Source: an uncultured Chloroflexota bacterium
Lineage (GTDB): Bacteria; Chloroflexota; Limnocylindria; Limnocylindrales; Limnocylindraceae
Reading direction: 5' to 3'
Assembly: GCA_903944295.1 (NCBI GenBank)
Contig: CAJARA010000099.1
Location: 1-9,019 of the forward strand
Length of the DNA stretch: 9,019 bases
The notes under the pieces are model-generated. The model did no database searches. It was not told where the DNA came from and saw only the letters and a list, made by a program, of their open reading frames with translations. Made by a program: the position numbers and the translations under genes. Below are positions 6,102 to 9,019 of this stretch, one piece after another. Within the stretch, counting starts at the first letter, position 1. Each line of letters starts with the position of its first letter.

Positions 6102-7484
6102 ATGATTGAACGCGCGCTGCAGCGTCACGCAACGCTGCTCTTTGGCGTCTCCGCACTGCTTCTTGTTGCCATTTACCTCATCGTTGGAGGGATCTACCGC
6201 CCACAAAATCTTGATGATGGCTGGACGCTCTCAGCTCTCTATGAGTATTACGTGCATGGAGCTCAGCAAGACAAAATCTTTGGCGCCACACTCGCTTCTG
6301 GGGGGCAAGATGGCGTGTACCATTTTGCAAAAATTCAGGCGATTATCTATGGAGCCATCCTAGACATAGTGGGGTGGACTCGATCTGCAGGTCACGCAGT
6401 CTCTACCCTTTTCGTGGGCCTCGGAGCTGCGACATGGGGACTGATCACCAAGCGCCTGACTGGCCGCAGCCACCTCGCAGTTGCAACGGTAATCCTCCTC
6501 CTTCTTTCCGAACCCTTCTTTGGCCCCGCAAATCAGAGCAGACCAGAAGCACTAACGTTTTTCTTTGCCTCAGTGGCGTTTGCGCTCTACCTTTATGATC
6601 GCCCGTTCCTCTCTGGTCTCTTTATTGGGTTGGCATTTGAGGTTCATCCCGCTGGGCTCTTTGCTGGCCTTTATGTAACCTCTGCGTTTTTTGCAAAAGC
6701 TATGAAGACGGGGTTAAAAGAGCTTCTGTTTAGTCGGCAAACAGCACTACTCTTTCTTGGCTCACTTTTTGGGCTTAGCGCGTATCTGCTACTTCATGCC
6801 GAAGCGCTTTCAACTCTCCTACAATCGTTGTCCGAGAGCAACACTGGAATAAGTAACTTCCTGGTCTACTATTTCTTGAGGGCCAAATATCTTCGGCACA
6901 TCCCAGAGTTAATCTTTTTTGTCATCATGTTGGGAGTGTTTGTTCGCGGGCGGCACTGGGCAGATGCGCAACCTCTTGTTTGGCTATGCGTTGTTGCTGG
7001 ATCATCGTTACTCGTCCTGCATCGAGGAAACATTCACTATGTGCTTTACCTCTACGCACCGCTCATGCTGATCTCGCTATGGGTTGCAGATAGGTACAAG
7101 AAGCTGTATCTAACCTTCGCTCTCTGCTTAGCCTTCTTTGCTGCACAGTATGGAGTGGTGTATTACCTCAATCGCTCGTACTCGTTTGATGCATATTCCG
7201 AGGCAGTGAAGGAGGCGGTGCCTAATGACGATTTGGCTGTCGTGGGCACGTCAAATGATTGGTTCATTTTTCAGGAGCGAAGCTTTTACGCCTATACATA
7301 TGGATCGGCGGCATTCAATGCCGTAGCGCCGAGCGCCTTTTACCTGATTCGGAATGACTCGCCGTACGCAAGCTTCCCGAAGGACCGCTTTTACGAGAAT
7401 ATCGATCGCACCTTCAGGTGCAGCAAGCTCTCTGCGTTTGCCCTTGGCGAGGAGAACGTTCAAATCGACCGCTGCGAGCGGTAG
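6102..7484 (+). CDS. GT-C-type membrane glycosyltransferase-like protein
   Basis: A 460-residue polytopic membrane protein with about ten hydrophobic segments and a soluble C-terminal part (about 355-460). The first outer loop has NLDDGW (D38, D39), matching the acidic catalytic motif that GT-C fold enzymes of the PMT/ArnT type keep after segment 1. A second loop has QSRPEAL (R147, E149) and a third EVHPAG (180-185), both at places where this superfamily has conserved charged residues. Such enzymes transfer sugars from polyprenyl-phosphate donors to lipids or proteins outside the membrane; donor and acceptor here are unknown. Base composition is unlike its neighbours: I counted 53 G+C of 120 at 6661-6780, against 82 of 120 in the preceding gene. 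The ends are more native-like than the middle. Tandem hairpins begin at the stop codon. Confidence 0.72.
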   Translation: MIERALQRHATLLFGVSALLLVAIYLIVGGIYRPQNLDDGWTLSALYEYYVHGAQQDKIFGATLASGGQDGVYHFAKIQAIIYGAILDIVGWTRSAGHAVSTLFVGLGAATWGLITKRLTGRSHLAVATVILLLLSEPFFGPANQSRPEALTFFFASVAFALYLYDRPFLSGLFIGLAFEVHPAGLFAGLYVTSAFFAKAMKTGLKELLFSRQTALLFLGSLFGLSAYLLLHAEALSTLLQSLSESNTGISNFLVYYFLRAKYLRHIPELIFFVIMLGVFVRGRHWADAQPLVWLCVVAGSSLLVLHRGNIHYVLYLYAPLMLISLWVADRYKKLYLTFALCLAFFAAQYGVVYYLNRSYSFDAYSEAVKEAVPNDDLAVVGTSNDWFIFQERSFYAYTYGSAAFNAVAPSAFYLIRNDSPYASFPKDRFYENIDRTFRCSKLSAFALGEENVQIDRCER

Positions 7485-7498
7485 ACCGGCCATCGGTC
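7468..7498 (+). terminator. Tandem hairpins at the glycosyltransferase 3' end
   Basis: ACCGCT-GCG-AGCGGT (7468-7482) is a perfect 6-bp stem overlapping the stop codon. GACCG-GCCAT-CGGTC (7484-7498) follows at once as a 5-bp stem. There is no T-tract after either, so this is a weak candidate for termination or 3'-end protection rather than a classical intrinsic terminator. Confidence 0.3.
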
Positions 7499-7528
7499 CA
7501 GTCATAAGCCCGGGCCACTTTTGGTGCT

Positions 7529-7557
7529 TTGACGGATAAGAACATCTGTTCTATATT
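7529..7557 (+). promoter_or_regulatory. Near-consensus sigma-70 promoter for the lipoprotein unit
   Basis: TTGACG (7529-7534) and TATATT (7552-7557) are separated by exactly 17 nt; each differs from consensus at one base. It is the only -35/-10 pair of this quality that I found in the window. Transcription would start near 7564, giving a leader of about 24 nt that has no Shine-Dalgarno at a working distance. The spacer contains a dyad (7539-7552), so a bound repressor would block polymerase. Confidence 0.6.
7539..7552. promoter_or_regulatory. Dyad of LexA/SOS-box form, GAAC-N4-GTTC
   Basis: AGAACA-TC-TGTTCT is an inverted repeat with perfect 6-bp arms and a 2-nt centre. Its core at 7540-7551 is GAAC-N4-GTTC, the half-site arrangement of Gram-positive-type LexA boxes. 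It lies entirely between or touching the -35 and -10 hexamers, a classic repressor position. Assignment to LexA is by motif form only. Another dimeric regulator is possible. Confidence 0.5.
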
Positions 7558-7575
7558 CTTGCTGGGCGGGGGCGC

Positions 7576-7581
7576 TATCCT
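7576..7581 (+). promoter_or_regulatory. Putative leaderless -10 for the lipoprotein gene
   Basis: TATCCT lies 6 nt before the GTG at 7588, the same spacing as at four other genes here. No -35 is seen. It supports GTG 7588 as the start codon, and means the lipoprotein may have a second promoter downstream of the dyad-bearing one. Confidence 0.45.
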
Positions 7582-7587
7582 CACAAG

Positions 7588-8046
7588 GTGTTGCCCCATC
7601 TTGGCCTCCGCCCTACTCCACCCCTCCTGAGCCTCCTCGCCGCGAGCCTGCTCCTGCTGGCTGCGTGTGGTGGCGGTGCAGCGAGCCCAACTCCGAGCGG
7701 CAGCCTCGCTCCCGCAACGGTGATCAGCAGCGAGTACGGACGCATCTGGGGACGCCTTCCGGCCGACTTCCCACTCCTTGCGGAGGGGAGTGCTGAGACG
7801 CGTCTCGACCTACTCGCAAGCGGATCAATCTTCAGCCGCATGGGCGTTGAGGAGGCGACGCGCGCCGCTGTTGATGAGCTGCGCCGACTCGCCTGGGAGG
7901 TTGCTGAGCCCGCACCAAAAGGAACGCGCTTTAAGATCAGCGCAACACGTGATCAGGGTGCCTGCACGGCAACGATGATCGTCGAGCCCCTCGGCTCACG
8001 GACATCAATCGTGGTTTATCTTGGTGAGGGTTGCCCCGCACCGTAG
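7588..8046 (+). CDS. Small lipoprotein of unknown function
   Basis: A 152-residue protein whose first 27 residues form a lipoprotein signal peptide: a hydrophobic run with many leucines ending in lipobox LAAC (24-27), so mature C27 would be lipidated and the protein anchored outside the cytoplasmic membrane. A Gly/Ser/Pro/Thr-rich linker (28-45) follows, then a compact domain with GRIWGRLPADFPLL (51-64), an acidic/amphipathic stretch with VDELRRLAWEV (95-105), and two further cysteines, C126 and C149, that could pair. I do not recognise the family. The start is GTG, chosen because no other start codon gives the signal peptide and because TATCCT lies 6 nt upstream. A 35-residue membrane protein follows 27 nt later. 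Promoter and possible LexA operator are just upstream. Confidence 0.78.
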   Translation: MLPHLGLRPTPPLLSLLAASLLLLAACGGGAASPTPSGSLAPATVISSEYGRIWGRLPADFPLLAEGSAETRLDLLASGSIFSRMGVEEATRAAVDELRRLAWEVAEPAPKGTRFKISATRDQGACTATMIVEPLGSRTSIVVYLGEGCPAP

Positions 8047-8073
8047 ACGTTGGATCAAGTTAAGGAGGTTGTC

Positions 8074-8181
8074 ATGGCACCAAAGTTGAAGCGCAACGAG
8101 AAGTTGATGCCGCTGCTCCTCGTCGTTGGGCTCTTCTCGCTCTCGCTACTCCTGATCGGCGTGCAGGTGGCGCAGAAGTAG
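8074..8181 (+). CDS. 35-residue single-span membrane mini-protein
   Basis: The frame runs from ATG to TAG and encodes 35 residues: a basic N-terminus (MAPKLKRNEK), one hydrophobic segment of about 20 residues (11-31) rich in Leu, Val and Ser, and a short tail ending QVAQK. The positive-inside rule puts the N-terminus in the cytoplasm. Translation is well supported: AAGGAGG (8062-8068) lies 5 nt before the ATG, the clearest Shine-Dalgarno in the window. It follows the lipoprotein stop by 27 nt on the same strand and ends 9 nt before the stop of the convergent gene, so it is probably the second gene of a two-gene unit. It is below the usual size cut-off for gene finders. Function is unknown; it may assist or anchor the lipoprotein. 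Confidence 0.65.
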   Translation: MAPKLKRNEKLMPLLLVVGLFSLSLLLIGVQVAQK

Positions 8182-8190
8182 TCTCTGAAA

Positions 8191-8904
8191 CTAGCGGCGA
8201 CCGCCGCCCTTACGCTGCGCGGCGTCTCGCCTGCGCAGATCGCGTGACGATGGACGCGCTGGTGACATTGATCGAAGGAAGCGTCCATACCATCCGGCGA
8301 ATGCGCCAGCAAAGATGCCTGAGACCGCAACCCCGTAAAGATCGCCGGCCAGTGCACCACCATCTTTAGCGTGTGCAACGTTCTGTTCAAGGAAGGCACG
8401 GACCGGATTCGTTGCATCAAGCACTGAGAGATCCGCCACGCTCCCAACCAGAAGTGCGCCGCCATAGGTGATCACTCCGAAGAGTCCACCGAGAAGCCAT
8501 GATCCGCGCCGCGTCAACATTCCGGCGAGGAAGGCGATAACGAATGCTGGTGGCAAGAGGATCGACTGAACAGCAAGTTGGGCGACGCTTGTTGAGAGCA
8601 CTCCCTGCTGCGTGGCAGCGAACGTCGTGACAGCTATTGCCGCGAGTGGAACAAAGAAGGCGCGCGTTCGCAGTAGGCGAGGAAGCTGGCGAAGGTCGTC
8701 GCGAATCGGCGCGACGCCAAATGAGCCACGGAAGGCGGCGCGAAAGCCGAGGCTGCTCTGAGCAGACTGGCCAGTTGCGGTCTGTGCTGCAGGCGCGGTC
8801 GCTGCCTCTAGAGGCTCATCGCCGCGCACGGCACGCTCCTTTGCGGCGATGCGACTGCGTCGGCGCGCCTCTGCTCGAGCCTCTGCGTTGGTTGACTTTG
8901 ACAT
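8191..8904 (-). CDS. Unknown membrane protein with basic termini
   Basis: A 237-residue protein that I cannot assign to a family. Residues 1-35 are highly charged (AEARRRSRIAAKERAVRGDE), 36-52 are a low-complexity Ala/Thr/Gln stretch, and 53-81 form an amphipathic basic region with FRGSFGVAPIRDDLRQLPRLLRTR. Four hydrophobic segments follow, at about 82-98, 110-130, 136-156 and 186-208, with a 25-residue outer or inner loop between the third and fourth. The last 27 residues are an Arg-rich tail (RDLRRRDAAQRKGGGRR), presumably cytoplasmic. Repeated small residues (GGLFG, GIFAGAFAG) suggest tightly packed helices. The start is set by GGAGGAGGAG directly upstream of the ATG. It converges on the mini-protein gene with a 9-nt gap and has its own likely promoter. 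Confidence 0.8.
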   Translation of the reverse strand: MSKSTNAEARAEARRRSRIAAKERAVRGDEPLEAATAPAAQTATGQSAQSSLGFRAAFRGSFGVAPIRDDLRQLPRLLRTRAFFVPLAAIAVTTFAATQQGVLSTSVAQLAVQSILLPPAFVIAFLAGMLTRRGSWLLGGLFGVITYGGALLVGSVADLSVLDATNPVRAFLEQNVAHAKDGGALAGDLYGVAVSGIFAGAFAGWYGRFLRSMSPARPSSRDLRRRDAAQRKGGGRR

Positions 8905-8940
8905 CTCTCCTCCTCCGACTCCACCGTTTGGCGTAGAGAC

Positions 8941-8946
8941 ATCCTA
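8941..8946 (-). promoter_or_regulatory. Putative -10 for the unknown membrane protein
   Basis: TAGGAT on the minus strand would place the transcription start near A8934 and give a 30-nt leader containing the GGAGGAGG Shine-Dalgarno. No convincing -35 is visible. Beyond it, positions 8947-9019 show no supported gene; the tail of a minus-strand frame ending at a TGA (8971-8973) or TAA (8966-8968) is possible but cannot be judged from so few codons. Confidence 0.35.
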
Positions 8947-9019
8947 GACGCACCGCCGCGCAGTTACACATCAGATACGGAACACCCCAGTACGTACCGT
9001 GTGCAAAGATCCCGCTCTA

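Noticed and set aside
7508..7524. GCCCGGGC followed by CACTTTT as an intrinsic terminator
   Set aside because: The palindrome has no loop bases, so it cannot form a proper hairpin in RNA, and the T-run is short and offset.
8947..9019. Possible C-terminal tail of a further minus-strand gene at the right edge
   Set aside because: Two frames are open for under 20 codons each before a stop, which is uninformative.

Overview
The window looks like bacterial chromosome of fairly high GC, with CCA-encoding tRNA genes. The leucyl-tRNA synthetase (HIGH box followed by Trp-Tyr, and an RMSKS loop) resembles Chloroflexota enzymes as I remember them, so I lean towards that phylum with low to moderate confidence; no rRNA or other marker settles it. 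Almost all of the window is chromosomal housekeeping or transport genes. I see no transposase, integrase, CRISPR array, toxin-antitoxin pair or recognisable defence system.

Layout, left to right. Positions 1-2508 (minus) hold leuS, cut by the left edge just before its C-terminus. A tRNA-Ala(GGC) at 2570-2645 lies directly upstream of it, and an MFS drug-efflux-type transporter (2662-3864) upstream of that. Divergent from the transporter is a YgjP/DUF45-type zinc metallopeptidase (3915-4661, plus). It converges on a small DUF1801/YdhG-like protein (4658-5029, minus), and the two share one CTAG as their stop codons. A second tRNA-Ala(CGC) at 5049-5124 precedes the DUF1801 gene. A plus-strand run follows: EamA/DMT transporter (5167-6078), an AT-richer GT-C-type membrane glycosyltransferase (6102-7484), a lipoprotein (7588-8046) and a 35-residue membrane mini-protein (8074-8181). 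A minus-strand gene for an unknown four-segment membrane protein (8191-8904) closes the window.

The most informative signals are regulatory. Five genes that begin a transcript or follow a short gap have an A-nnn-T hexamer (TAGCAT, TAGCCT, TATCCT, GACACT, GATGCT) exactly 6 nt before the start codon and no usable Shine-Dalgarno. This is the geometry expected of leaderless mRNAs. Genes placed behind a tRNA or another gene (leuS, DUF1801, the mini-protein) instead carry a Shine-Dalgarno. Both tRNA genes have an extended -10 (TGn-TAnnnT) about 10 nt before the mature 5' end. The lipoprotein/mini-protein pair also has a near-consensus promoter, TTGACG-N17-TATATT, whose spacer holds GAAC-N4-GTTC, the form of a Gram-positive-type LexA (SOS) box. 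The transporter/peptidase divergence holds a separate perfect 6-bp inverted repeat, a likely operator.

Functionally the window combines translation (leuS, two alanine tRNAs that would read GCC/GCU and GCG codons), export, and envelope proteins. The lipoprotein plus mini-protein unit under a possible SOS operator is the best candidate for something undescribed, but its function cannot be read from sequence.
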